A stretch of DNA of 64,000 nt from Hippasteria phrygiana (taxonomy: Eukaryota > Echinodermata > Asteroidea > Valvatida > Goniasteridae), in the NCBI GenBank assembly GCA_037893225.1, contig JAZGUH010000206.1, positions 124,001 through 188,000 on the forward strand, read 5' to 3'. A program made the translations under genes and the position numbers. Below, piece after piece: positions 10,891 through 22,254 of the stretch. A model generated the notes under the pieces. The model did no database searches. It worked only from the letters and a program-made list of their open reading frames with translations, and was not told the DNA's origin. The number at the start of each line of letters is the position of its first letter. Positions within the stretch are counted from its first letter, which is position 1.

Positions 10891-11087
10891 GATTTTCAAG
10901 AAAAGATGGGAGGAAAAACTGAGAAAAACCAATGAGAAATAAATCATGAAAAATACAAAACTAAATTTATATATTTATAAATATGTTGTTCTCAGAGTCC
11001 AGTGACTCATTGACCTTTAAACTACACTTATATTTGTGGATACTAAAATGCCTGCCTATATTGAGCACACCCTTTCCCCCACAAATA

Positions 11088-11113
11088 GTAATAATAACAA
11101 TAATAATAATAAT
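11088..11113. repeat. AAT microsatellite
   Basis: Imperfect AAT triplets (AATAATAACAATAATAATAATAAT). Confidence 0.8.
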
Positions 11114-11575
11114 GTTTCAAAAATTAACCGCAGGTTCACACCCGGCTTTATTAATACTTATCCCCACTCAAAAAAATCTTTCAGGCAAAACTGCCAAACT
11201 GAAACTTGTTCCTGCCACAATCAAAGTACAAGGATGATCTAAAAACCTGCAATAAAATAAAAGGGAAACAATGGCAATTTAAAGGTAAACAAAAAAAACT
11301 CTTATGAAACTCAGTGCAGTTCATGGGCAAACCTTACTGAGAGGGAAAAACTCCAAGTTTCCCACCCGTGTAAGAGGATTAGCTATCTAAGCCATCGTAA
11401 AGATACTGCACAGTCCTATGGGCCTCATTAAGTATGCAAATGCTCTTGCTGGTGTGCATTCAGTAAAGTATTGATTTTAAGGGCTATAGTGGATTAAGAA
11501 CAAAGGACTCCTGCATAAGCATTCCTCCATGGTCTAAGTTAACTTGTGTGGTTATTGGGGTACATGTACATGTAT

Positions 11576-11997
11576 TCGAAACCCCGTTCTGGTTTTGAAT
11601 GAACCCGCGAAGAGCGTTTCGAATGAAGACAACGAACACGCCACTGATGAACGGTGCTCGTGAACGGCAAGAACAAAGATGGCGGTCTTTAGGCATTACA
11701 GAGTTTGCGTAAATTTTTGGGAGCATTCATTTAGTCCAACAGGAACAGTATAAGAAAATAACATTACACGTAGTGATCATAAATATAGTGGGACTGCCAA
11801 TTTGTATTGCTGTACGTTCTAGGATTTCAATTTGTTCGTATAAGATAATTGTCTTTCTTTTCATTTGGAATATTAATACGGTGGCTGCCATCTTGAATTT
11901 TCGTCCAGAGGCCGGGCGCTCTACAGTTGGCGTTCGTAATCGGCAACTAGAGAACACTGTTCGCGGCCGAGTTGCCGGAGAACGGGGTTTCGAAAAC
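11576..11997. repeat. Foldback pair within family B
   Basis: TCGAAACCCCGTTCT near 11577 is mirrored by AGAACGGGGTTTCGAAA near 11982. Each end is followed inward by CGAACACG/CGTTCGTAAT-type and 'AAGATGGCGG / CTGCCATCTTGAA' text. This looks like a non-autonomous foldback element of about 420 bp. Confidence 0.5.
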
Positions 11998-12805
11998 ACC
12001 CAAATGTTTCCATATGTACAATGTGAAGATACAAGAAAAGACATCTTAAAAAGGAAGTGGATTTACACATACTTATACATGGAAATCAAATGGAGGTGTT
12101 AAGCTTAATTCGGCATGTTAAAATTCCATATTATTGCAAAAAAGTGGAGGGAAAATTACTCAACTTTAATAATTTCCCAGACAAAAAGGCACCTCGAAAT
12201 GTTTAACATGAACAAAAGCTTCAGAAGAAAACTTAGCATTCATCAACAATTTCAAAGTTCAGGAAAAGGCTTAAAACTATAATTTCCAGCGAGGGCAAAC
12301 TGGGGGCATCGCCTGGGTGTGCTTCTTGCAAACTTTATGGGGATGATTGCAGTTGTACCTCCGTCAGTGAAGAAGACGAGAGCTTCCCGAAAAAAAGAAA
12401 GCTACAATCCCAAACAAAATGTGTAGAAACACCCCCGTTCCCCATACACTGGCAATAATACACTGTACACGTGTGTAGACTTATTTATTATCTGATAGTA
12501 AATTAAGTCACTCCACATTATACAGAGCTCGACACATTTTTATTTCAACTGAGAAAAATGGTAGCCCAATGTTAAAAATTGGTAGTCCTGTGCGGCCAAA
12601 CTCGAACCTGAAAATAACAAACGCAAACTTTATAAAATTGTATTATTTATGGACTGTGGAAATAAAACAGAAGTTCTCTTTTTGATTCTTGTCAGACCCA
12701 GCACCACCATATTTAGATGAAATCAGAAAACGTTTCATTTTCACTTCTGTTGTGGCATAGCCAAGCAGAATACAGCATTTTTACTAAATTTACAAAATTA
12801 CAGCC
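11840..12805 (+). repeat. Dispersed repeat family B, copies 2 and 3
   Basis: 11840-12290 matches 10440-10890, and 12635-12805 matches 10280-10440. Relative to copy 1 the order of the two blocks is swapped and about 340 bp of other sequence lies between them. Confidence 0.6.
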
Positions 12806-12809
12806 CAAA

Positions 12810-14560
12810 AAAAATAAAAACTTTTCACCCTAGGTACAGCTCGTCATATCACGCGAATAATTACATGCCCGCTGAATGTTTATAATACCCGTATGTGCAG
12901 ACTGGTTTCGGCCTCTATTATGCATTTGTATTTTTCATAGCATGCGGCAGGAACTAGTTCAGCACATCGTGATCAATCATGGACGAGTTCCCGGTCCCTC
13001 CATCATTGTCTAACTTACGCAAAGTATAAATAAATTACTAACCCGTGAAATACATCCCTGATAGTAAGCGCGAAATGTTCTGCTATAGTTATTATTTTCG
13101 TTATTTTTGAAGCCCAAAAATAATTGGAAGGATCGGGAACATGTCTATGAAAAGTGATTGACATCATGCGCTAGCACGCGCAATCTGTTGAGGTTGCTGG
13201 TTGGTTCCGTTCAACTGTTGCACGGCCAGTACATGGACAGCGCGCGGTACCAGTGGCATAAAGATGGCCGCTAGCTCTGTGCGAACGAGTATTTCACTTA
13301 TTTTTCTCTAAATACGAAGTCATTGAATGGCGATGATATTAAACTTTATTTGTGGGTGAATGTTTAATGTTATTTTTGCTTGTACCTGCTGATCTGTGTA
13401 ACTGTGTTCTGGTCCATGATTATGGAGTTTGATTATCTGAAAAACATATGCAATACAGTTGGTGGTCCGGCGGGCTCTAGCACGGGAAACTCCGGTTGCC
13501 CGGAGGCCTGGCGTGGTTGTCCCGGGCGTCCGGGCCCGGGATTTGTCGAGCTCTGGCCATATCTGCAGCATTTTACAAATCATGTGTTCCACGTACAACG
13601 TAGGTGTCAATGAGACAGAATGCCAAATTGAAAAGCAACATACTTTTACTTGACTTTTTAATAAAATCACGAACAACATCGTTGAAACACCGCAGACAGG
13701 GTTATACTTAACGAGCACTTTGAATTTGGGCGGCTTTTTACACCAGTTGAACCCATAAACACTGCACACCGGAATGGTGGAAGTTTGAACACATTTACAG
13801 TGCTCGGAATTTTCTGATGCTTGTGCAAACAAATGCCAGTGCTATGTGCATTTTGGCGTGGTTTTTGCACCGGCCAAAGCCCAAAAACACATTACATGTA
13901 ACACTGATGTACGGTGAAAGCCAAAACATTTTGCTCGCGATTGTCAATTTTATACATCACACACATGTACACAAATTTATTGTTGTTGAGAAACCAGTGA
14001 GTATGTTCACCGCATTGTCACATGTATAGATATTAAAATGGTGTATGTATGTATACATGTATATATATATTTATATATTATAGGAAAGCTTATGCAAAGT
14101 TTTATCCTAGATAGGCACTAAAGTGCGACATAATTTTTCCATTTAATTTATAGGAAAGTAAGAAATATCATTTCCTTTCGTTGTCCTCCATCATACCCCC
14201 ACCCACAATCGACCCAGGTGCAAGAAAAATTTCTTTTGACATTTTGGGTTTGGCTCAACAAAATGGTCATGCCAAGCCTGTCTGCCCCGCTAGCTGCGTG
14301 CGGTTAAACACCTAATTCATAATACAATGGACACGTCTTGCATTGGTTAATTGTCAGGCTGTGTATAGGTCATTGCAGGGAGCGGCATGTCCTGTACTTC
14401 ATTTCAAAGGCGGGCTTTTTATATCGAAGGCATGACGTGATACAATGGACGTCTGGGGTTGGTGAATGCTCTGGCGGTAGATGGCTCCTACTGAGCGGCA
14501 TCTCATGATGTCGGAATTAAGTGTTGAATTGACTTTGCATCTGTTCCGGCAATGAAAAAC
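12810..14560. other. No supported gene
   Basis: The long minus-strand open frame at 13320-13832 has no convincing domain. Its middle (CSVYGFNWCKKPPK) faintly recalls a THAP zinc finger start, but the following residues do not. A TATATA-rich patch lies near 14050-14085. Confidence 0.45.
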
Positions 14561-14670
14561 ATACATGTACATGTACGCTATTGTAATTACCCAGCTTAGG
14601 CCAGTCACAAAACACAGTAATTGTAGTCCCGTACCTTGTACATTGTATTCGCGGAGTAAGAGTGCGTATG

Positions 14671-15431
14671 CCCCCCCCCCCCCTCAAAAAAGGGGGTGTT
14701 TTTGTTTTTTGGATTTGTGTTTTCGTTTAAGAATCGGCAAAATTAGATTGCCCACCACATGTTTTACGTTGACATGCGTAATGTTTGCAAGTATTTGGAA
14801 AGGCTATTTCATGAGCCGCTATAAAAAAAATCCAACAAACCCCCTCCCCCATATAGATGTGGAGAGCTTTTTAAAATCTTTTCCGGCCCAAAAATCGGGG
14901 TATATTTTGAACGGAAGTTTTGAAATTTGGTCCAGAAAATGTGCATACGCACCCATACCTCCCTGTCCTGCGTACGGACCTGAATTGGCGTGAAGCTTTT
15001 TCTGTTAGATGCGCGATCAATTATGAATTAATTTCTAAAAGATTCCATTCAAGATGCATGTTAGTGTGATTGTGTTTGTAGCAGGATTGGGGTTTAACCA
15101 GTCCTTAAACCAGTGAAATAACAAAACAATCCTGCAATCATTATTCCGATCTAAGGATTTAATTGGCCTTCAGGATTATATTCATAATAATACATATGTT
15201 GCAAAGACAAATATAGGTAAATATAGATCTGAAACGGATACGTTTTTATTGCTGTCATACACGTTTTCAATTTCACAAATCAACACAAAGCGTCACTGAA
15301 TGGGATAGCACTACATATCCCAACCTGAACGCCATGACCTTAGTATAGAAGATTGTGTAACCAGAAAGATTTGTTTACACAACACCGCCATTTTAGGAAT
15401 GAATGTGTCCTCGTTCCCCCCCCCCCCCCCA
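14671..15431. repeat. Two poly-C runs
   Basis: C-homopolymers of about 13 bases occur near 14671 and 15417. They are a potential source of slippage or of G-rich structure on the minus strand. The sequence between them is unremarkable. Confidence 0.7.
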
Positions 15432-15737
15432 TCATAAACGCAAGTAGACGATAGGATCCTACTTGCGTACGGCGGAACGAGGTCTGCATGCACTCCTAAT
15501 TGATGTACATGTGCCGTCCAAACCTCCGAACATGGCCCGACAAACTCATAAACATCCCCTCGGTTTTAGCTGCCTGGTGGCAGATTTTAGCTGCCAAGGC
15601 ATACATGTACGTCGGGATAATATTATACACGTACGTGGCTAGCCGTGTTCATTGGCGCATGGCATCTTCACGTATTTTCTTACGTGAACATTTGTGTGTG
15701 CGTGTACGTTCATCCGTGTCGGACAGGCGCCGACCCC

Positions 15738-15949
15738 ACGCAAGAAACTCGCTCGCAACCGGGGAAACACGCGAGTGCGTACCCCTCGCTCGTTCCGGTC
15801 AAACGAGGATGGAACGAGGCACTCGTCTCGTCTCGTAAGGAAAAGTAAAATCCCTTTCAAACGCGCGAGGAACGTGCGAGTGCCCGCGCTCGTTACTCGC
15901 AAAATTATCGAGGCCCCTCGCTCGTTCTTGAAACTACTTGTGGGCTGTA
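15738..15949 (-). repeat. Right inverted end with CCTCGCTCG motifs
   Basis: This is the reverse complement partner of 6360-6590. It ends CTCGTTCTTGAAACTACTTG followed by TGGGCTGTACTGTAC. The outer GTAC.. text is also mirrored at the left partner. Confidence 0.55.
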
Positions 15950-16494
15950 CTGTACACTAGTACGTATACATTGTACATGCTGATGTTATGAAAAAACTTC
16001 AGTCTGAAAGGATGCACATGTACAGAATTGTTCTCACACAATATGCACCTGTATGTACATGTACAGTATGTATTATGTACATGTATGTATCCAGCCTGAT
16101 TAGCCCGATTACAAACACAAGGAAGCTCTCAGCATCATACCCTACATTTGTACAATTTCAGACCTTCAAAGCTTTTCCTGCTACATGTACACGTACATTG
16201 TACATGAATCTAATAATGCTGCTTGCAAGTAACTGTACACCCTAATGGCTATGCATGAATTGGTTTCAGTCTCTAGAATTATGTACATGTGTAGGCCCAA
16301 TAGAGTTATTTTGCAAACCCCATAGGCATAATGTAGAGTCGCGCCTACCAATGTAATGCACGCAATGCGTGCTCCCTGAGAGGCATCCCGACTACAATGT
16401 ACTTACAGCTAGAACACAATCAAAACAGTGGCGGTGGAAAACATTGCTTACCACATTTTGTGTCCCATGTTATTTATACATGTACATGTAGTAC

Positions 16495-16690
16495 AGTATC
16501 CAAATAATGAATGTTTATGAGTGCGATGGTAAGAATAATTTCATGAGGTGAAAGATAGAAAGTTCCATTCCACTCAGCTTCGCCTCGTCGAATGGGACAT
16601 TCCATCTGTCACCGAATGAAATTATTCTTACCATCGCACGAATGTGAAACATTCATTATTTGTTTTATACAACACCTGAATAAATCCTCG
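16495..16690. repeat. Crypton-family hairpin, copy A
   Basis: CAAATAATGAATG, ATGGTAAGAATAATTTCATG, GGTGAAAGAT, then GTTCCATTCCACTCAGC, is followed by the near-perfect mirror TCGAATGGGACATTCCATC, GTCACCGAATG, 'AAATTATTCTTACCATCGCA', CATTCATTATTTG. The arms are about 90 bp with a small loop. The same hairpin occurs at 17100-17265, 41085-41285 and 41765-41955. Confidence 0.85.
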
Positions 16691-16731
16691 TCGGATTGCA
16701 AGCTTGAATTTCTTTGTGTACAACGTGCCGT

Positions 16732-16950
16732 TTTCCCTTCTCAGTCCCGCATAAAACTGCGACAAAAAGTTGTCCAGTTCCGAATCAGTTAAAGCTTCAA
16801 TTGTTGTTCCTGCATGTTTCTTGCAAATTCCTCTAATCGTTTGACTGCAAATTTGATTTGTCTCTACATAGCAGTGTCAGCATCACCTACGAGTTCCAAT
16901 ATTTCGTCGTCTGTTAGGAGAACAAACCGCGGTTCGGGAATGACAGCCAT
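16732..16950 (-). pseudogene. Crypton-type tyrosine-recombinase first exon, degraded copy
   Basis: On the minus strand an ATG at 16948-16950 starts a peptide like the intact copy at 41490, with PRFVLLTDDEILELVGDADT, but it reaches a premature TAG. The remaining sequence still matches the intact copy down to the GGGACTGAGAAGG donor region. It is a dead relative of the 41490-41714 exon. Confidence 0.6.
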
Positions 16951-17099
16951 GTTGTAGCGCCACCTATAGTGACCGTGAAATTAGGGAAGTTACATCTCAA
17001 GCGTACCGTTTGATGGAACTTCGCGTCGGGCGATGGAACGAATAATTCAATGCACGCGATCGACGATCCACCAATCAGATGACAGGGATCTATTCAGGC

Positions 17100-17265
17100 G
17101 TTGTATAATATACAAATAATGAATATTTGTGAGTGCAATGGTAAGAATAATTTCATGAGGTGACAGATGGAATGTTCCATTCCACGAGGCGAAGCCGAGT
17201 GGAATGGAACATTCCATCTGTCACCGAATGAAATTATTCATTATTTGTTTTATACAACACCTGAA
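17100..17265. repeat. Crypton-family hairpin, copy B
   Basis: It has the same arms as copy A, with the central asymmetric GAGGCGAAGCCGA in the opposite orientation. The right arm is shortened: it jumps from GAAATTATT to CATTATTTG. Confidence 0.8.
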
Positions 17266-17299
17266 TAAATCGACAGATTGCATGCATGGATTTCTTTGT

Positions 17300-17665
17300 G
17301 TAACGTTACAACGTGCCGTTTTTACCATGTTTACCTTCTCAGTCCCGCATAAAAATGTGAAAAAAGTTGTCCATTCGTCAAACAATCCACAAGGGAAACT
17401 GACTACATGTAATGTACATGTAGGTAAATTTTGAATACATTTTCAAAGTGAACAAAGAGACTGGCAGGAGCGGGATTCGAACCTGCAACCTCCGGAATAC
17501 CGTACCGGCGCTCTACCAACTGAGCTATCTTGCCCTATCTTGCCCTATGTTGGCGGTCTCCCAAATTGTCAGTATCTTTGTTCGGCTAATCGTTTGACTG
17601 CGTATTACATTTGTTTCTTTGTGTTAGCAGCGTCAGCATCGCCTACGGGTTCCAATACATGTATT
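17300..17665 (-). pseudogene. Crypton exon fragments split by a SINE
   Basis: Matching Crypton-exon sequence lies at about 17300-17370 (CTTCTCAGTCCCGCATAAAA, GTTGTCCA) and resumes at about 17586-17665 (CTAATCGTTTGACTGC, GTCAGCATCGCCTACGGGTT). Between the pieces sits a tRNA-derived SINE, and part of the exon is missing. Confidence 0.6.
17380..17585 (-). mobile_element. tRNA-derived SINE (family S1), minus copy
   Basis: Read on the minus strand: a leader (CAATTTGGGAGACCGCCAAC), a tRNA-like head with A-box TAGCTCAGTTGG and B-box GGTTCGAATCC, then TTTGTTCACTTTGAAAATG and a tail AGTTTCCCTTGTGG. The same architecture occurs at 46195-46335 and 46563-46720. The anticodon arm is abnormal, so it is not a functional tRNA gene. 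Confidence 0.8.
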
Positions 17666-17669
17666 TGTG

Positions 17670-18740
17670 TTAATGTGTTAAAATGTGTTAATATTATATA
17701 GTCAATTCAATGGGGCTTTAAAGATTTAAATGCATGTATTTTAAGTGCATACAATATCAAAATTTGCCAAGGTCATTTTGTGCATAGTGCTACATGTACA
17801 CATTGTAGATTGTACACACAGGAGTTCCAACTTTGTAATAATTGAACACTTATCAAATGACTGAAAATAAACAAATTTAAAGCAGTCTCCACTCATTCAA
17901 GGTTTGAAATGTAAGAATATTTGAAAGAAAAATCATCAGCCCACAGGCTTAGAGTCAACTGGACCAATGCTTGAATTATGCCCGACTCTTTAATGCACTG
18001 GCAATTCAGAATCCCTGTTTCTAAATTCTGGCATTGGTAAACCACATTTAGGTATGCATCTTTGCCTCCATTCATCCCTCACAAATCCTTCCTTCAGCCC
18101 TCTCCCCTTCCTGTCCCCTTCTCTCGCCTCCCCTCCTCCCAAGTACATGTACGGGTGTGCATTTACACGTCGCACAGGAATCAGATGCCCGATTGAAAAA
18201 AAGCACGGGTAACCGGGTACCAGAAAGCCAATCCCAAATATTAAATCTAGGAAATTGCCGTTCATATTGTTCGTAAAGGTCCGCACGTCAATACTACCAC
18301 ACATCTGTGCATCAATGCAGCAAGATACAAGTGGGTACAGTGAGCTCTATAGAGCTTGTGCAAATGCTTCACTCCCTACAGACTGGCACGTGCATTGTCA
18401 TTTTGAGAGTCAAATTTGCATGACACGCATCACCGCCCTGTATTTCGAACAAATTTCGAGCAGCACATAGAACGTGTTTAGAACATGTTTACACTGCGTA
18501 CATATCCGCGCGACAGCGTATAATATGCAGTCGTTTGAATGCCATTTGACTACCAAAATGGCTGTATGAACATGCTCTATGGCTTTACGGTGCAAATTGC
18601 ATGTTCGCAAGCATGATCATAAACGTTAATCTGTTTTGTTTTTCCATGTACCATGGTTTTCATTTTGAAAATTACCTACAAATTACAAACTTTTGTCATT
18701 GTCTGAGAAATTACTAAGTAATATGTTATTTCGGTTACGT
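17670..18740. other. No supported gene
   Basis: Apparently single-copy, non-coding sequence. A pyrimidine-rich patch lies near 18080-18145. Neither strand shows an exon with domain or splice support. Confidence 0.5.
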
Positions 18741-18743
18741 GTA

Positions 18744-19143
18744 CAGTGCAACGCCAGTATACCAAACACCGCTATACCGAACACCATCCTTGGCTCCCAA
18801 ATTTTGTGTACAAAACTTACCGAACATAGTTGTTGAAAAAAAGGCAACTGATTAAAAAAATGTTCTGGGCATTTGGGCTGTTTGTAATTCCTAAACAGCC
18901 GCAGCTTTATGTTGAAGAGTGACTGGTGGCTATTATTTCCCTAAGGAATAGAAGGGAAAAGCCTGTTGCTTTAGAATTCAGTAAGCTTAGAAAGTATGAA
19001 CATGTAATTACATAATTCAGTAGCCAGCACGTGTTTAAAGTCGTCCTTAAGTAACCGCCGGCTGAAAATCGCTATACCGAACGATCGCTATACCAAACAA
19101 AATCTGTGGATCCCGCGATGTTCGTTATAGCGGCATTCCACTG
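18744..19143. mobile_element. pogo/Tigger-like MITE with TA target duplication
   Basis: The left end is CAGTGCAACGCCAGTATACC and the right end is GGCATTCCACTG, both flanked by TA. Inner arms carry GCTATACCGAAC repeats on the left and GCTATACCAAAC with GTTCGTTATAGCGG on the right. TIRs starting CAGTG and a TA duplication are characteristic of pogo/Tigger members of Tc1/mariner. It is 400 bp with no ORF. Confidence 0.75.
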
Positions 19144-19145
19144 TA

Positions 19146-20430
19146 TTTGATTCCATAATCTGGAACCGGTTCCTGACATTTGCAGTCGGATACTCGGGTA
19201 CACGGTTCGGATGCACAGCCCTACTCCTCAGCTAAAACTGCCTACCTTTGTTGTTCTTTCATCGGGCGTCTTCTGCAGGCATTTAATGTAATGCTGATCC
19301 ATGTAGGCAGACATGTTGTCACCTGCACTTGCCAAATTCCTGTTGGCCTGTTCACGACAACCGTTGTACACTACAGGACGTACATGTATTCCCCGGTGAT
19401 CTCATACACGGCTGCATCATTTGTAACAAGTCTTAACAAGCTTATAATTAAAATGTCTGTAGGTTTACACTCCACTGCATAGTTTGGTCTTGTAACAGGT
19501 TGTTCTTAATATTCCAAGAAAAGGAGTGTTTTAATTGTTGCATTGGTGAGTTAATGGGCAATCAATGTCAACAATTAACAGAGGCACCAATGACATCACA
19601 CTCTTAAAATCATGTTTCATTTTACTGTTCGCTGATACTGAAGATGCTATTCTGTTGTGTATCATATACAATAATTTATTCCTGCGCAGCGCTAAGCATC
19701 AAATGAGGATGTTGCATTTGTGATGATGTCCTTTCGTCACCTCCTTTAATTAGCTCTGCTGATCACAAATTCAGATTCATCTGTAGGGTGGAAAAAATAG
19801 AACAAGAGCGAAAGTTAATGATACATGAACAGTAGCATGTGCACTGTTAATTCCAGGCGTGTCACATTCAATGTCATGAATGAGTGACCCTGGCTGACAG
19901 GAGCATGCAAATATCAGCCTGCGCTGAACCATTGCACTCGCAATGTAATTAATGGTTGTATTCATAATCAGTATACATAGTATACATTGTACATGTACAT
20001 CCACATACAATAGCAAGGGCTGACACTCTTAATTACATGTACAATATAATGTACATGTATGCTGGCTGAAACCGTACACCATATGAGAATTTTACACTTG
20101 AACTACAATACGCACAGGTATTTGTTTCGTAGACTGCCATATGTTATCAAGTGTACATTGTACATTGAAAATATGGTGTACATGTACATGTACATGTATT
20201 GTGCCTCCAAATACAGGAGGAAAGCATTGTGCAGAACAATTTATACAAACATGTACATGTACATGTACATGTAGAACTGGTTATAAATGACGAAAAAAAT
20301 TAATAATTAAAATAAAGAAAACTGTTAAATCAACTCAATGCAGATTCTACAAAAGTAAAGTAATATGGCACATTTGGATTTCTTTTAAAAATCTGTTACA
20401 CATTGCACACATGTACACACACACAGTATG
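19146..20430. other. No supported gene; ATGTAC tracts
   Basis: Tracts of ATGTAC occur near 19988-20000, 20176-20200 and 20250-20275. No exon is recognised. Confidence 0.5.
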
Positions 20431-20433
20431 TAA

Positions 20434-20795
20434 ACGGGTGCAATCGTGGACCTCCCATTGTTCCTCTTTTGTTTGTACTCTTTTGTTTGATTTTCAATCG
20501 TGGACGTTAGGTCAAACGTGGACCCCTTTGTCTACGCCCGAATTCTTTTGTCCTAGGTCCACGATTGCTGGCATATACAAACTCACACATCCAAGTGTGT
20601 AAACACCAGCAATCTCGGACCTCCCATTGTCCCTCTTTTGTTTATACTTCAACTTTTTCGGAAGGCCACCCAGATGTTTTGTACACGATTTTCAATCGTG
20701 GACCTTGACTCAATCGTGGACCCTATTGTCCTCTTTGTTAAAGGTCCACGGTTTGAATAGCTATACAAACTCACGTACACACATAGACACAGATA
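20434..20795 (+). repeat. Dispersed repeat family C, two tandem copies
   Basis: Each unit (about 180 bp) carries AATCGTGGACCTCCCATTGT, CCTCTTTTGTTTATACT, AACTTTTTCGGAAGGC, TTTTCAATCGTGGACC and AAGGTCCACG. The ends mirror each other around CAATCGTGGACC. The first unit, at 20434-20590, is shortened. Further copies lie at 27428-27610 and 27860-28075, with a diverged one at 53345-53415. Confidence 0.8.
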
Positions 20796-20810
20796 GCCCA
20801 TCCACAGTAA

Positions 20811-20938
20811 ATTAGCCTTTTTGAGATGGCGGACACAATAGAAGGGCGCTATTTGATTTGGTTAAACCTTTTGTATGCCACAAAAGGTTTACCCAAATCA
20901 AATAGCGCCCTCCTATTGTGTCTGCCAAAAGGCTAATG
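20811..20938. mobile_element. Foldback MITE, near-perfect hairpin
   Basis: ATTAGCCTTTTTGAGATGGC, then GGACACAATAGAAGGGCGC, TATTTGATTTGG and TTTAACC-type text is mirrored by AGGTTTACCCAAATCAAATA, GCGCCCTCCTATTGTGTC and CAAAAGGCTAAT. The arms are about 60 bp. A half copy lies at 22885-22955. Confidence 0.85.
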
Positions 20939-21055
20939 GGATTTTGTGTAATAAAATTGCGTGCAAAATCTCCCACGATGCAGTGCATCACATACTGTAA
21001 CATGTACATACATCTGATACAAACTTCTGGTCTCTAATGTACACCACTGATCTCT

Positions 21056-21258
21056 ATACATCTATAAAAATCTGGATAGATCATTGGCTGTTTCAAGTTG
21101 ACCAAACTATCCGCCATCTTTCCACCCCACACGTAAAACTAGTACAAGCTTGATGTAAGCAAGAACTAGACTAGGCAGCAATGATTTATAATATGGATGT
21201 TCCACGAGTGGTAATATGGCAGCTGATGGCTAGTCCTTCGTACAGCACGCAATGTACA
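21056..21258. mobile_element. Dispersed MITE family D, copy 1
   Basis: It matches 48040-48271 over its length: AAATCTGGATAGATCATTGG, CCATCTTTCCACC, GGCAGCAATGATTTAT, GGATGTTCCACGAGTGGTAA. The right terminal repeat is degraded here but intact in the other copy. Confidence 0.7.
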
Positions 21259-21358
21259 ATGTAAACGTTTCGGAGTGCCACAAGGTGAAACACTGTGTAG
21301 TGTGCATTGTGTACTACACCAATACAATATCATTTACACAGGTTTAAAATGGAGTGTT

Positions 21359-21404
21359 ACCATGGAGGAAGGAACACAAACGTTTGTGTTCCTTCCTCCA
21401 TGGT
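21359..21404. repeat. Perfect 46 bp palindrome
   Basis: The arm ACCATGGAGGAAGGAAC continues ACAAACG and is mirrored exactly. The same arm word (TTCCTTCCTCCATGG or its complement) recurs at about 39367, 40083 and 58248, and shortened at 9169 and 24682, which suggests the end of a small mobile element. Confidence 0.85.
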
Positions 21405-21544
21405 GTTACAGAGGTTGAAATTAGAAATTAGTCACACAAAGTGCTCTGCCTTTATCAGCTTTTGATTTGCCATGGCATAGCCATAACGCACAAAGCATAG
21501 CCATAACATGCCACATTTTCCTCAGACAAATACATGTAAATGTG

Positions 21545-22165
21545 TGTACGTTTGAAGAAAGAGGAGAAAGAAAATACAAAGGAATCTTTCTTGTCCTCGG
21601 GAGTCGGTCTTTTGTTAAAATCAGTCCTCGGCTGTAAAAATACGTGCTAACCTTATTAGTCTATGGGGTTGTGTTGTATTAACCCTAACCCCCAAGGCAT
21701 TTTTACTAGGAGGCTTCCTTAACCTGTCGAAATCCAACACAGTTCAGTATACATGTACATGTACATGTACATGTACCTTACATGTATGGCACATTCTTTG
21801 GACAGACAAATTGGGGCATTAAGGCCCTAAACCCATCAAAACTTGACAAAACCAAAACATGCTGTTGCAGTTTGCAAGACTTGGGGTAGTTAGGGTTATT
21901 TAAAAGAACACTGAGGAAACACAAAGCATTGTCCTCAGTGGTATAGGAAAACACGACTGTGTATACTTCCGAGGACAAGAGGAGAAAGAAAACTACAAAG
22001 TAACTTTTCAGTCCTCGCAAGTCAAATCTTTTGTTGAAATCGGTCCTCGCAAGTAAAAATACATGCTTAGTCTATGGGGTTGGGTTATATTAAAGGAACA
22101 ATAGGAAACACAAAGCATTGTGCTCGGAAGTATTGGGAAAGTACGACTGTGTGTTCTGGATGTGT
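21545..22165 (+). repeat. Dispersed repeat family E (TCCTCGCAAG...GGAACAATAGGAAACAC)
   Basis: Two or more diverged copies share GAGGACAAGAGGAGAAAGAA, CTTTTGTTGAAATCGG, TTAGTCTATGGGGTT, AAGGAACAATAGGAAACACA and GTATTGGGAAAGTACGACTG. The best second-site match is 49430-49641. A shorter relative is at 34198-34385. Confidence 0.7.
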
Positions 22166-22254
22166 GTAGTTCTGTTAGTATTCAGTTCACATTGAAAATT
22201 TGAGACAAATGTGTATACTGTGCAGGACATACATTATTTGCAAAAATAACTTTT

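Noticed and set aside
13320..13832. 170-codon minus-strand open frame, possible THAP protein
   Set aside because: Only a short stretch (CSVYGFNWCKKPPK) vaguely fits a zinc-finger start; no C-x2-H or basic tail follows and no splice support is seen.
16396..16412. GTAAGT donor on the minus strand
   Set aside because: No acceptor or open coding segment precedes it.
17465..17535. Minus-strand tRNA gene
   Set aside because: A- and B-boxes are good, but the anticodon arm is malformed and the block recurs with the same non-tRNA leader and tail, so it is a SINE head.
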